A stretch of DNA of 57,306 bases. It comes from an uncultured Verrucomicrobiota bacterium (GTDB lineage: Bacteria; Verrucomicrobiota; Verrucomicrobiia; Limisphaerales; UBA9464). Shown here one piece after another: positions 27,922 to 36,932 of this stretch (positions are counted from its first letter, which is position 1; each line of letters opens with the position of its first letter). The stretch is taken from positions 1-57,306 of the forward strand of contig CAITXU010000080.1 in the NCBI GenBank assembly GCA_903896505.1, in the 5' to 3' direction. The position numbers and the translations under genes are program-made. The notes under the pieces are model-generated. The model made no database searches, had not been told where the DNA came from, and worked only from the letters and a program-made list of their open reading frames with translations.

Positions 27922-29355
27922 ATGCCTTTGAATCGGATTTTCACTCTGACCCTGGTGGTCCTGGCCGCTTGCAAGGTCCTCGCCGTTGATTTTCCGGCGC
28001 CCCGTTCCCTCGGGGACACCAATACCTACGGGCGTAACGTTCAGCGCACCCTCCGCCTGTTGTCCGAAAGCACTCCTGATCATCGGAATACGGTTCGTAT
28101 TCTTTTCTATGGCCAAAGCATCACCGACCAGGATTGGTGGAAGATTGTTGCGTCCGATTTGCGCGCACGTTTTCCCGCAGCCCACCTGATCATCGAGAAT
28201 CGATCCCTGCCAGGATTTGCTTCCCAAATGCTGGTGAAAACCGCCGAGACGGACCTCTATCCGTTCCAGCCCGATCTCCTGATTTTTCACGTCTATGGTG
28301 CCCACGACAAATACGAGGACATCATCCGCCGCACCCGGGAGCGCACCACGGCCGAAATCCTGATGCAAACGGATCATGTCAACAAACCGGCGGACCTGAC
28401 CGAAGAAACCGATCCGGCCAAGGTTCCCATCCAGAAGGGCAATTGGGATGCATTCATGAACCACAATTGGCTGCCGTCGCTGGCTCGGAAATACGGGACG
28501 GAATTGTGTGACCAGCGAACACTCTGGAAGGCCTATCTTCTGGACCAGCATTTGGAGCCATCGGCTTTGCTGAAGGATGGGGTTCACCTCAACCCGCACG
28601 GGGAATTTTTCATGGCCGAGTGCGTGAAGGCCTATCTACGGCGGGACGCAAAGTTCGATCCGGCCCCGGCGGAGTCATGGGTGAAGACCCTCAAGGTTGG
28701 CCAGGACCTTCACTGGTCCAACGGAACCCTTCGGGTAGAATTCGAGGGCAATCGGGTTGACGTGGTCTGCAAACCGGGGAGCTCGAAACCCGCTGCCGTC
28801 CGCATCGATGGCCACCGTCCTTCGGAGTTTCCGGAGTTGTATGGATTCACCCGGGCGTTGACGACGCCCGAAGGCAAATGGCCGGTCCGTTCACCGGTGG
28901 TGGCACCGATCCGGTCCGAGAAGCCGTTGCAGGTGGAGGAATGGACGATGGACGTCAGAAAGCTCGACGACACGGAGAAGTTGTATGCGTTCAGTGTGAC
29001 CGGCTCGAAGACGGGTCCGGATGGTGAAGGCCGGAGCGACCGGCCTTTTGTCTCCAATTCCGGTCGGGTGAAGATCGATCCGGAGGACTGGAATGTCGCG
29101 TACGCCCTGAGTTTGTCGGGCATCAAACCGGTGCCGGATCGCTTCATCGCCAAATGGAATGTGGTCAGTCGGTTTGCCGATGAATTTGTCTTTCCCGGCG
29201 TAACAAATTCTGCGGTTGAAACGGTCATCACCGTGGCCCAGGGCCTGTCCAACACGCGCCATGTTTTTGAAATCGAAGGAACCCCGGAAACTCCGATGGC
29301 TGCCCTTCAGGTCTATCGCCCGCCGTTTCCCGGAGCAGAGCATGGAGGGAAATAG
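27922..29355 (+). CDS. SGNH/GDSL-type hydrolase, exported
   Basis: A 477-residue protein with a signal peptide (MPLNRIFTLTLVVLAACKVLA). Its N-terminal half is an SGNH-hydrolase fold: block I ILFYGQSITD with the nucleophile Ser (G-Q-S in place of G-D-S), a block II-like IENRSLPGF, block III-like FHVYGAHDKYE, and block V DGVHLNPHGE with the Asp-His pair. It probably acts as an esterase or deacylase on a carbohydrate outside the cytoplasm; the substrate cannot be told. The C-terminal 200 residues are beta-rich and probably form an accessory domain. The ATG at 27922 is used rather than a TTG four codons earlier. It stands alone on the plus strand, convergent with the small gene at 29378. Confidence 0.82.
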   Translation: MPLNRIFTLTLVVLAACKVLAVDFPAPRSLGDTNTYGRNVQRTLRLLSESTPDHRNTVRILFYGQSITDQDWWKIVASDLRARFPAAHLIIENRSLPGFASQMLVKTAETDLYPFQPDLLIFHVYGAHDKYEDIIRRTRERTTAEILMQTDHVNKPADLTEETDPAKVPIQKGNWDAFMNHNWLPSLARKYGTELCDQRTLWKAYLLDQHLEPSALLKDGVHLNPHGEFFMAECVKAYLRRDAKFDPAPAESWVKTLKVGQDLHWSNGTLRVEFEGNRVDVVCKPGSSKPAAVRIDGHRPSEFPELYGFTRALTTPEGKWPVRSPVVAPIRSEKPLQVEEWTMDVRKLDDTEKLYAFSVTGSKTGPDGEGRSDRPFVSNSGRVKIDPEDWNVAYALSLSGIKPVPDRFIAKWNVVSRFADEFVFPGVTNSAVETVITVAQGLSNTRHVFEIEGTPETPMAALQVYRPPFPGAEHGGK

Positions 29356-29377
29356 GGTCGGGTGTCATCAGAGCCCG

Positions 29378-29536
29378 TTACGGTTTCTCGGCGACAATTT
29401 CCCCGTCCTTCATGACGTAAACCGAGGTGCCGTGCATCCGGGCGGTCTTTCGGGCCACCTTGCCGGCACGTCGGAGTGCCCGACCAACCGCGAGGACATG
29501 CTCCGGCAGTTGTTGCTTAGGTGTCATCAGTTTCAT
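29378..29536 (-). CDS. Small antitoxin-like partner of a zeta-type toxin
   Basis: A 52-residue protein with a helical middle (ALRRAGKVARKTARMHGT) and a short beta C-terminus (SVYVMKDGEIVAEKP). Small proteins with this ALRRA...ARxxGTxxYVxxDGxIV pattern often lie next to zeta-like predicted ATPases, so an antitoxin role is proposed from context and memory of the pattern rather than from a search. The start at 29536 is fixed by a four-base ATGA overlap with the end of the toxin remnant at 29533-29763. The toxin lacks its ATPase half, so this is an orphan partner. Confidence 0.55.
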   Translation of the reverse strand: MKLMTPKQQLPEHVLAVGRALRRAGKVARKTARMHGTSVYVMKDGEIVAEKP

Positions 29537-29763
29537 GGTCCGTAGTTGATCAAAACAGGAGTCGATGACGAGTTGTCGTACACCGACCACCGGTCCGCCA
29601 GAGGACGGTAGGTGACCTCAAAATTTTTCCAACCCCGAATGAAGCGCCGGGTGACATCGGGTCTGGGCACATGGTGCCCGCCTTCCTTGACCCGGGCAGC
29701 GACCCGCCGAATGGCCAGGCGCGGCGACGCCAGTCGGAGGTATACGATTTCGATCCGGTATCC
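29533..29763 (-). pseudogene. C-terminal remnant of a zeta-toxin-family ATPase
   Basis: Reading the minus strand from 29763 gives 76 codons beginning GYRIEIVYLRLASPRLAIRR, then ARVKEGGHHVPRPDVTRRF and TYRPLADRWSVYDNS, before TGA at 29533. This matches the C-terminal third of zeta-toxin-like predicted ATPases (the RVxxGGHxVP and PLADxWxxYDNS motifs). The P-loop and the first two thirds are absent and no start codon is available. The fragment begins immediately after the stop codon of the DUF1501 gene and in the same frame, as if a deletion had joined the two genes. It has been easy to miss because it lacks an ATG. Confidence 0.8.
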
Positions 29764-31086
29764 TTAAGCCAGAAAATCCACTCGTTCAAAATTGCCGCCC
29801 AGGATGGGTGCGGCTGGCGTTTTAAGCCAGCCCTCCAGGATGGTGCTGTAAACCGATCGAAAATCGGTGGAAAAGCGGATGTCGCCATTCTGAAGATTTT
29901 CGGGAGCGAGGGAGGGCGCGACTCCATGGATGCCGGGGCGCACGCGTCCTCCGGCAATGAACAACGGTGCAGCCGCACCGTGGTCCGTGCCCTCATTGGC
30001 ATTTTCCTGAACCCTGCGTCCAAATTCACTGAAGGTCATCAACAAGACCCGGTCGAGCTGGCCCAGGGCTTTCAGGTCTGCGAGAAATGCGCGAGTCGCG
30101 TCTCCCAGTTCACCCAGCAATTTCTGATGAGTGGGCATTTGATGCGAGTGGGTGTCGAAGCCGCCATGACTGACATAAAAGACCCGCGTCCGAAGGCCAC
30201 CAGCGATCAGGCGGGCAACGAGCTTTAAATCGGTCGCCAGGCGTGACGATGGATAGGGCGATTGGTTCCTGGCTTTGGATGCGACCCGACGGATCACATC
30301 CGCGCTGGACCGCGCATCCACGGCCGTCCGTTCGAGGAATTCCAGCGGCGAGTCTGGATGGGTAGGGCTGCCTCCCGCGAGGCTTCCGATGCTCGATCCA
30401 CTGGTGGCACCTTGCTCCTGCATCCCGATTTCGGGATGCCCGCCGAGCTGACGATAGAACTTTTCACTACCCATCGCCTCCGTCCGTTCCATCTCTCCCT
30501 CGACATACTGGAGAGATTCGGGAGTTTCAATCGCCACGGATTTCGGATGGGTGGCATTGAATGCCAGGGGGGCCTGTCGCCCCACCGCGATTCCGACCGT
30601 GGGGTCGGCACCGGAGCAGGCATGATCAAAATAACGACCGAGCCAGCCTCGATTCTCGACACGGTCGCTGGCACTGGCTGTCATCCAGATGTCGGTGCTG
30701 CGAAAATGAGACCGATTGGGGTTGGGGTAGCCGACCGCCTGAAGGACTCCCAGATGACCTTCGTCGTACATCGACTTGAATCCGGCGAGGGCGGGATGCA
30801 ATCCAAGCGAATCGTTCAGGTGCAGAACCTCGCCGGGCGACAGGGCAAGGCGAGGCCGGGCACGATGATAGTAATCATCGGCGAATGGGACGACGGTGTT
30901 GAGCCCGTCATTCCCTCCGGCCAACTGAAGAACCACGAGGATGCGTTCGTCCGCTCCGTTGGAGTCCTGGGCCCGTGCTTCGAGTTGCTGGACCGTGGAG
31001 GCCAGAAAATGGGGAACGGTTCGCGCCAAGGCCCCGCTCATGAGGGCACTGCCGAGGAACTGACGTCGATTCAAAGGTGAATTCAT
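29764..31086 (-). CDS. DUF1501 domain protein, Tat-exported
   Basis: A 440-residue protein of the DUF1501 family. It begins with a Tat-type signal (L-N-R-R-Q-F-L-G-S-A-L), then ILVVLQLAGGNDGLNTVVP near residue 50, LHPALAGFKSMYDEG, and HSHQMPTHQKLLGELGDATR further on, with VLLMTFSEFGRRVQENANEG near the C-terminus. The family resembles sulfatase/alkaline-phosphatase-type metal enzymes, but its reaction is unknown. It lies 28 bases downstream of a DUF1800 gene; the two families nearly always occur as such a pair in Planctomycetota and Verrucomicrobiota and in this case form an operon. The C-terminus is directly followed by an in-frame toxin fragment. Confidence 0.93.
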   Translation of the reverse strand: MNSPLNRRQFLGSALMSGALARTVPHFLASTVQQLEARAQDSNGADERILVVLQLAGGNDGLNTVVPFADDYYHRARPRLALSPGEVLHLNDSLGLHPALAGFKSMYDEGHLGVLQAVGYPNPNRSHFRSTDIWMTASASDRVENRGWLGRYFDHACSGADPTVGIAVGRQAPLAFNATHPKSVAIETPESLQYVEGEMERTEAMGSEKFYRQLGGHPEIGMQEQGATSGSSIGSLAGGSPTHPDSPLEFLERTAVDARSSADVIRRVASKARNQSPYPSSRLATDLKLVARLIAGGLRTRVFYVSHGGFDTHSHQMPTHQKLLGELGDATRAFLADLKALGQLDRVLLMTFSEFGRRVQENANEGTDHGAAAPLFIAGGRVRPGIHGVAPSLAPENLQNGDIRFSTDFRSVYSTILEGWLKTPAAPILGGNFERVDFLA

Positions 31087-31114
31087 AGATAAATGAAGGG
31101 GCGGGCTTTGTGAA

Positions 31115-32581
31115 TCAGGTGAGTTGGTACTCCGGCGTGCACAGGGCCAGTCGGATGATGCTCAACAGGTTGGAACGGTCGTCGGATTTTGCAGTGCGGA
31201 TGTAGTCGCCCAGGGTGGAGTTTGACCCGGCAGAAAATGAGGCTTGAAGAAATCGACGCTGGATCGCGGTCAGCATCGTTTCGGTCGAAGAGCGATCCTC
31301 GTTCGAGAACAGTCGTGAAGCAGATGCGGGGGGTGTCTCCAAGTGGGCCGTCATCCGCTCCAAGGCCGCCTGGACGGCGGGACGTTTGGCGGCAATGGGC
31401 AGGACATTCTGACCTTCCACGAGTAACAGAGCCAAATTGTGACGGGTCAACAGCGTGTTGGTATTGATCCAGGCTGTCCCTCCATCCCACCCTTTGACGC
31501 TCGGGGGCAGGAACAGCTCCTGTCCCAGGAGTCGGAGGGCATTGATCGGCAAAGGTGCAGGCGGAAGCGGTCGTTCCAGTTGTCGACAGGCCATGACCAG
31601 CAGTTGGACCGGACTCTTGATCTGCCGTCGGATAACCCGGGGATCATAGAACGCTTCTGCCATGAGCAGGGTGCGAAGCAGGGGTTTGAACTGCCGCCCC
31701 TGACGGATGAATTCCATTGCCAATGCTTCGTTCAGCCCGGGTTCAGGTGGGATTCCTGCGAAATAGTTCCAAAGTCTTCCGGTGATGAATCGGGCGCTTT
31801 GCGGCGATTCGGCGATGACATCCAAAACATCGTCTCCCTGAAGTCTGCCCGACTTGTTGAGCACCGTTTTCATCGCCCCGTCATGTTGCTCTGAGCGAAA
31901 GACAAATTCCCACCGGCGGCGATCGACGGAAAATCCGGTGAAGGCCCGGGCGGCCTCGGTCACATCTTTCTCCGTGTAATTCCCTTCACCCAGGGAAAAC
32001 AATTCCATCAATTCACGGGCAAAGTTTTCATTGGGATGACTCGCGCGGCTTTGAGCCTGGTCGAGCCAGACCAGCATGGCCGGGTCCCGGGCCACCTCGC
32101 CGAGTAGGTTTCTCCACGCGCCACGTCCGTGCTGGCGAAAGAGTTCATTTTGCCGCCACATCAGGTAGGGCGATCGAACCTTGGTCAGGCTTGTGGCGAA
32201 GTGTCCATGCCAGAAAAGGGTCATCTTCTCCTGCAACGGTGTCCGCGTCTGGACCATCGCCTCCAGCCACACATGCTGCATCTCTGCCGTCTCCCGAATC
32301 AGGCGTCTCCGGTGGGATCGCTCCAATTCACGGCGTCGTTCGGGCGTGGTCGATTTCATCTCCTGACGCTCCTCCGCAAGGTGAGGATCGAATCGAGCCC
32401 ATCCCGCGTCGGGCGGGACGGTGGTGGGCGATGTCGCTTCAACCAATTGATCCACCGCATCCTTGAATGGAACTGCGGCCAGTGCCTCGATTTCCCTGGG
32501 CGTACCGCCAAACCCAGCCCGATTCAGCAAATGGGCGGCAGTCGAGAAATTCCATCGAGAGGTGGGCAGAGGTTCCAGCAT
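31115..32581 (-). CDS. DUF1800 domain protein
   Basis: A 488-residue DUF1800 protein. Visible family marks are AAHLLNRAGFGGTPREIEAL near the N-terminus, MTLFWHGHFATSLTKV, RELMELFSLGEGNYTEKDV, ARAFTGFSVDRRRWEF and, near the C-terminus, RQFKPLLRTLLMAEAFYDP and LPPSVKGWDGGTAWINTNT. Its function is unknown; it is the standard partner of DUF1501. The ATG at 32581 is chosen because the homology starts just after it. A longer reading to 32893 runs through a dispersed repeat and should not be annotated as coding. The gene is divergent from the plus-strand dehydrogenase-cytochrome at 32984. Confidence 0.92.
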   Translation of the reverse strand: MLEPLPTSRWNFSTAAHLLNRAGFGGTPREIEALAAVPFKDAVDQLVEATSPTTVPPDAGWARFDPHLAEERQEMKSTTPERRRELERSHRRRLIRETAEMQHVWLEAMVQTRTPLQEKMTLFWHGHFATSLTKVRSPYLMWRQNELFRQHGRGAWRNLLGEVARDPAMLVWLDQAQSRASHPNENFARELMELFSLGEGNYTEKDVTEAARAFTGFSVDRRRWEFVFRSEQHDGAMKTVLNKSGRLQGDDVLDVIAESPQSARFITGRLWNYFAGIPPEPGLNEALAMEFIRQGRQFKPLLRTLLMAEAFYDPRVIRRQIKSPVQLLVMACRQLERPLPPAPLPINALRLLGQELFLPPSVKGWDGGTAWINTNTLLTRHNLALLLVEGQNVLPIAAKRPAVQAALERMTAHLETPPASASRLFSNEDRSSTETMLTAIQRRFLQASFSAGSNSTLGDYIRTAKSDDRSNLLSIIRLALCTPEYQLT

Positions 32582-32699
32582 ACGTGCATCCAGACGCTGC
32601 CGACGTCCCAATGGTTGCTTGAAAGTAGTGTCGTGTATCCGAATCAGTAAAACGACACGGGGAGAAGATGCTGCCGAGCCCCATTGGGATGGATCCCCC

Positions 32700-32815
32700 A
32701 AAAATACCCCTGCTCCAAACGGGGTGCGGAGCAGGGGTTTGAATTGCCGTTCCCACCCCTCGAACCCAGTCGCTGGCGCTTCATTCAGCCCGGGTTCGGT
32801 GGAAGGTATGGCGAA
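32700..32815 (-). repeat. Terminator-bearing dispersed repeat, copy 2
   Basis: It has the same structure as the 27511-27620 copy: on the minus strand a conserved stretch (GGGCTGAATGAAGCGCCAGC, then GACTGGGTTCG) leads to a 10-bp hairpin (32707-32716 with 32728-32737) and a T-rich run (TATTTTT). Part of the element (GGGTGCGGAGCAGGGGTTTG and the CAGCCCGGGTTC portion) also matches the DUF1800 coding sequence at about 31665-31745. The element sits between the divergent DUF1800 and dehydrogenase genes. Confidence 0.7.
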
Positions 32816-32983
32816 TGGGATTCCATGGGGTCTGTCCATCGCCCCGTCAACGGTCAAACCTCCATGAGCAGGATGGCCACAACTCCACCCCACCGCCCCT
32901 TAGACGCGCGAAGCGTGCAAAAGGTTCCAGAAAAGTTTCCACGGCTTGCATCCCGGACGTTCAACTTTACCCTGCCAACGGTT

Positions 32984-35900
32984 ATGCCGTTTTCCTCCCT
33001 CCTCTCTCGACGGACGGTCCTGGCGGGCTCCCTGGCCCTTGCCGCGCTCGCTCCGGTTTGCGCGCAGCATCAACTGGCTGGGTCCGCTTACGTCCCAAAA
33101 TTGGCCGCCGCTTCGGACGAAGGCCAAAAGGCCATCAAACGGTTTCAATTGCCGACCGGATGGAAGTGCGAGCTCTGGGCCGCCGAACCCGACCTTGCCC
33201 AGCCGGTCGCATTTTACATGGACGATGCCGGAAAGGTGTACGTTTGTGAGACCTTCCGCCACAGCCAGGGAGTCGACGATATCCGAGGGCATCCCGATTG
33301 GCTCGATGAAGAACTGGCCTCCAAGACCGTCGAGGACCGCATCGGCTTGTTGCGTCGGCATTACAATAATGACCTTTCGAGCTACACCCAACACACCGAG
33401 CGGGTCCGTTTGCTCGAGGACACCAAGGGACTGGGCAAGGTGGACCGCTCCGTGGTCTATGCCGAGGGATTCAATCAAGTGCTCGATGGTATTGCCGCCG
33501 GCGTTCTCGCCCGTGGCCAGGATGTGTACCTGGCCAATATCCCGAACCTGTGGCGCCTTCGGGACACCAACGGCGACGGCATCGCCGATGAACGCAAGAG
33601 CTTGAGCTACGGCTACGGAGTCCGGGGCGGTTTCCTCGGACACGATCTGCACGGCCTCGCTTGGGGTCCCGATGGACGACTCTACTTCAGCATCGGCGAC
33701 CGGGCGGGCAATGTATTGGTGGATGGTCACTACGTCGGCAATCCTGATTGCGGAGCGGTCTTCCGCTGCAATGCCGATGGCTCCGGGCTGGAGGTTTTCT
33801 GCTACGGTCTGCGCAACCCTCAGGAACTGGTTTTCGACGAATTCGGCAATTTGTTTACGGGTGACAACAACTCGGACGGCGGCGATCAGGCCCGGTGGGT
33901 TTATCTCGTGGAGAATTCGGACAATGGCTGGCGGATTGGCTACCAGTTCATCGAAGGGTCGGCCCAGCGCGAGGCCCGTGGGCCTTGGAACGCGGAAAAG
34001 ATGTGGGCCCCGCGCAATCCATCCCAACCGGCCTACGTAGTGCCGCCCATTGCCAACATCGGGGCTGGACCGAGCGGTGTCAGTTATTACCCGGGAACGG
34101 GCGGACCGGAGAACTTCAAGGGCACGTTCACCCTGGCCGATTTCCGCGGCAGCGCCGGTGGCAGCGGCATCCATCGATTCAAAATGAAACCGCAGGGTGC
34201 GTCCTTCGAGTTGGTGGAGGCGGACAAAATGATCTGGTCCATCCTGGCTACCGATGGTGACTGGGGCCCTGACAGTTCATTCTACGTTCTGGATTGGGTC
34301 GAGGGCTGGAATCAGAACGGGAAGGGTCGGATTTACAAGCTGACCCACGAGGAGGGGCATAAGAATCCGGTGGTGGAATCCACCCGCCGATTGCTAGCTG
34401 AAGGCGTCGCCAAGAAATCGCGCAAGGAGTTGATGGGCCTGCTCGCCCACCCCAATCAGCGGGTCCGGCAAAATGCCCAGTTTCAATTGGCGGCTCTCGG
34501 CACCGAGGCTGTCGAAGGCCTGATCAAGGCGGCCCGGTCCAGTGACTCGTTGCTGACGCGAGTTCATTCCATTTGGGCTCTCGGACAAATTTATCGTCAG
34601 GACCATACCGCCGGTGCTCGAAGTGCCGCGCCCGAGATGGACGCCGTGGTCGCCCTGCTCGCAGACCCGGCGGATGAGGTCCGAGCCAATGCTGCACGGG
34701 TGCTGGGGGACGTTGTGTATCCCCGGGCCTATGATGGGTTGGTGAAGGCCCTCTCGGACGCCAATCCACGGGTGGTTTCCCTGGCAGCGCTGGCGGTGGG
34801 TAAACTTTCGCAGCCAGGAGTGGTGCCGACGTTGGTCGATGTCGCCCGGCGTTTGGCAGACTCCGACCCGGTGGTTCGTCATGGGGTGGTGATGGCCCTG
34901 ACCCGCTCGGCCAATACCGACGAATTGATCGGCTTGTCGGTCCATGAAAACGAATCCGTCCGATTGGTCTCCTTGCTGGCTTTGCGTCGCCTGCAAAGCT
35001 CGGAAGTTGCTCGATTCCTCAGCGACAAGAGCCCACGACTGGTTCTTGAAGCGGCGCGTGCCATCAATGATGAACCGATTTCTGGTGCCCTTGCAGCCCT
35101 GGCTCAACTCGACCTCAAGGGCGTTGCCTGGGGCCCCTTGTTCAACCGCGTGGTCAATGCCAACTACCGCCATGGCACCGAGGCCTCTGCGGCTGCGCTG
35201 GCCCACCTCGCATCGACGGATTCTCTCCCTGAAAAGGGGCGGGTGGATGCACTCAACGCGCTCGCCGACTGGCCGGCCAACAATGGACGAGATCGCGTCA
35301 CGGGTATCTGGCGGGCCACCGCGTTTCCGCGTGAGTCCAAGGCCCCTCGTGCAGCCTTGAAGGACACCGCGGCCAAACTCCTGGCCAGCGCCCCGACGGC
35401 GGTTCGATTGGCGGCCCTTCATGCCGTCACAGCCAATGGGGTGACCGAGGCGGGTGCAGCTGTGACCCAACTGGCCCTCGATACCAAGGCCGATGGCAAA
35501 CTACGGGCCGAGGCGCTTCGGACGCTGGCCGCACTCCATTCAACCGATCTGGGCGATGTCCTGGCAAAGGTTGCGGACGACGGCAACGAAGATGTTCGGA
35601 AAACGGCCCTGGGTCTCAGCGCCCAGGTTCAGTCCGCTGCTGCTGCGGTGCCTGCGGCTGGTGCAAAACCGGCGGCAAGCGATCCGCTGGCCCGGATTGC
35701 GGAGGTCATGAACAAGGGATCCGTTTCTGAAAAGCAGGCCGCCATTGCGACAGCCGCCGGAATCCAAGGTCCGGCTGCCGATCAATTGATAACCTCCTGG
35801 ATGGAAGCCCTTCTGGCGGGCAAAGTGGCCCCCGAGCTGGCCCTCGATGTGATCGAGGCAGCTGGCAAGCGACCGGCGCTTAAGTCCTTGGTCTCCAAGT

Positions 35901-36382
35901 GGGAGGCCGGTTTGCCCAAAGTGGCGGAGAACGACATCAATCCCTGGCGCGTTTGTCTTCAGGGCGGCAATGCCGCCGAAGGCCACAAAGTGTTTTACGA
36001 GCGCGCCGAGGTCTCCTGTGTCCGTTGTCACAAGGTCAAGGGGGACGGTGGTGAGGTGGGCCCCGAATTGACCGGAATCATCGGACGCCATGACCGCGAA
36101 TACATCCTGACCTCCATCCTTTACCCCAATGCAGCCATCGCGCAGGGATTTGAGACAGCCCTGGTCAGCCTGAAGAACGGCGTAACCTACGCCGGCGTTG
36201 TGAAGAGCGAAACCCCGGAAGAAATCGAACTCAACTCACCCGAGGATGGATTGATGCGGATCAAGAAATCCGATGTGGCCAGCCGCGAAAAGGGGCTGAG
36301 CGGCATGCCGGAGGGATTCGGGGCGGTGATCAGCAAGCAGGATGTGCGTAACTTGGTCGAGTACCTCGCCACTGCGAAGTAG
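32984..36382 (+). CDS. Membrane-bound dehydrogenase-type propeller, HEAT repeats and c-type haem domain (TIGR02604/TIGR02603 type)
   Basis: A 1132-residue exported protein with a twin-arginine-like signal (SRRTVLAGSLALAALAP). The N-terminal half (about 50-460) matches the Pirellula/Verrucomicrobium putative dehydrogenase propeller: GWKCELWAAEPDLAQPVAF, RDTNGDGIADE, HDLHGLAWGPDGRLYFSIGD, GLRNPQELVFDEFGNLFTGD. HEAT-like repeats follow (about 480-960; RVRQNAQFQLAALG, EVRANAARVLGD). The C-terminal haem domain has C1012-V-R-C-H1016, then KVKGDGGEVGPELTGI, and a family DxDxR-like tail. It probably transfers electrons from an unknown substrate to a periplasmic carrier. The ATG at 32984 is used because earlier in-frame starts give no signal peptide. 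A convergent TlpA gene ends 31 bases later. Confidence 0.93.
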   Translation: MPFSSLLSRRTVLAGSLALAALAPVCAQHQLAGSAYVPKLAAASDEGQKAIKRFQLPTGWKCELWAAEPDLAQPVAFYMDDAGKVYVCETFRHSQGVDDIRGHPDWLDEELASKTVEDRIGLLRRHYNNDLSSYTQHTERVRLLEDTKGLGKVDRSVVYAEGFNQVLDGIAAGVLARGQDVYLANIPNLWRLRDTNGDGIADERKSLSYGYGVRGGFLGHDLHGLAWGPDGRLYFSIGDRAGNVLVDGHYVGNPDCGAVFRCNADGSGLEVFCYGLRNPQELVFDEFGNLFTGDNNSDGGDQARWVYLVENSDNGWRIGYQFIEGSAQREARGPWNAEKMWAPRNPSQPAYVVPPIANIGAGPSGVSYYPGTGGPENFKGTFTLADFRGSAGGSGIHRFKMKPQGASFELVEADKMIWSILATDGDWGPDSSFYVLDWVEGWNQNGKGRIYKLTHEEGHKNPVVESTRRLLAEGVAKKSRKELMGLLAHPNQRVRQNAQFQLAALGTEAVEGLIKAARSSDSLLTRVHSIWALGQIYRQDHTAGARSAAPEMDAVVALLADPADEVRANAARVLGDVVYPRAYDGLVKALSDANPRVVSLAALAVGKLSQPGVVPTLVDVARRLADSDPVVRHGVVMALTRSANTDELIGLSVHENESVRLVSLLALRRLQSSEVARFLSDKSPRLVLEAARAINDEPISGALAALAQLDLKGVAWGPLFNRVVNANYRHGTEASAAALAHLASTDSLPEKGRVDALNALADWPANNGRDRVTGIWRATAFPRESKAPRAALKDTAAKLLASAPTAVRLAALHAVTANGVTEAGAAVTQLALDTKADGKLRAEALRTLAALHSTDLGDVLAKVADDGNEDVRKTALGLSAQVQSAAAAVPAAGAKPAASDPLARIAEVMNKGSVSEKQAAIATAAGIQGPAADQLITSWMEALLAGKVAPELALDVIEAAGKRPALKSLVSKWEAGLPKVAENDINPWRVCLQGGNAAEGHKVFYERAEVSCVRCHKVKGDGGEVGPELTGIIGRHDREYILTSILYPNAAIAQGFETALVSLKNGVTYAGVVKSETPEEIELNSPEDGLMRIKKSDVASREKGLSGMPEGFGAVISKQDVRNLVEYLATAK

Positions 36383-36413
36383 TTGGCGGAGGGGTGGGCC
36401 TCGGCCACCGACC

Positions 36414-36932
36414 CTAATTCTTTGAGTTGACCTCCAGGAGACGTTCGATGGCAGCTTGATACTCCTTCGGGGTCTGGCTGCGGTCGAATCCATTGTGGAC
36501 CTCCGCCACCTTGCCCGTCCGGTCCAAAATGTAGGTTGTTGGAATGCTGGCGAGGTCGAGTCGAGTGGCGAGCTTGGTGGTCTTGTCTCGGACAATCGTG
36601 AATTCCGGCTTTTGCTTGGCCACGAATTTATTCATGTCGTCGACATCCTCATCGACGCTGACCGCCACGATCACCAGGCCTTTTTCCCCATACTTTTTCT
36701 GCAGTTCCTTGAGCGTGGGGAACGCCTCTTTGCATGGTCCGCACCACGAGGCCCAAAAGTCGACCACCACCACCTTACCGCTGAGCTCTGGGAGTTTTCC
36801 TTCGAGGGAAAATTCAGCTAGAGCGGGGAAGGCTTCGCCCACCTTGGGGGGGGCGGCCTGGGTGGAGGTCAGCCATCCAACGGTGACCGCCAGTGCGGCG
36901 ACGGAACGAATCCAGGAATTACGATGCGACAT
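36414..36932 (-). CDS. TlpA/ResA-like thiol-disulfide oxidoreductase
   Basis: A 172-residue thioredoxin-fold protein with a signal peptide ([20 protein letters not shown], cleavage after about STQA). The redox motif WCGPC has cysteines 64 and 67 within [19 protein letters not shown]; the cis-Pro segment is [10 protein letters not shown]. Such proteins reduce or form disulfides in the periplasm, often for apocytochrome c or other exported proteins. The start at 36932 or 36938 overlaps the 3' end of apbE by 14-20 bases. It is the last gene of a ThuA-ApbE-TlpA operon. It may serve the large haem protein whose gene converges from the left, but this is inference from proximity. Confidence 0.93.
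   Translation of the reverse strand: MSHRNSWIRSVAALAVTVGWLTSTQAAPPKVGEAFPALAEFSLEGKLPELSGKVVVVDFWASWCGPCKEAFPTLKELQKKYGEKGLVIVAVSVDEDVDDMNKFVAKQKPEFTIVRDKTTKLATRLDLASIPTTYILDRTGKVAEVHNGFDRSQTPKEYQAAIERLLEVNSKN

Noticed and set aside
27841..28599. 252-codon minus-strand frame opposite the SGNH hydrolase
   Set aside because: The SGNH motifs and signal peptide on the plus strand explain the interval.
32582..32893. N-terminal extension of the DUF1800 protein
   Set aside because: The extension runs through a dispersed repeat with a terminator hairpin, and homology begins only after the ATG at 32581.
32900..34174. 424-codon frame opposite the dehydrogenase propeller
   Set aside because: The plus strand encodes clear family motifs across the same interval.
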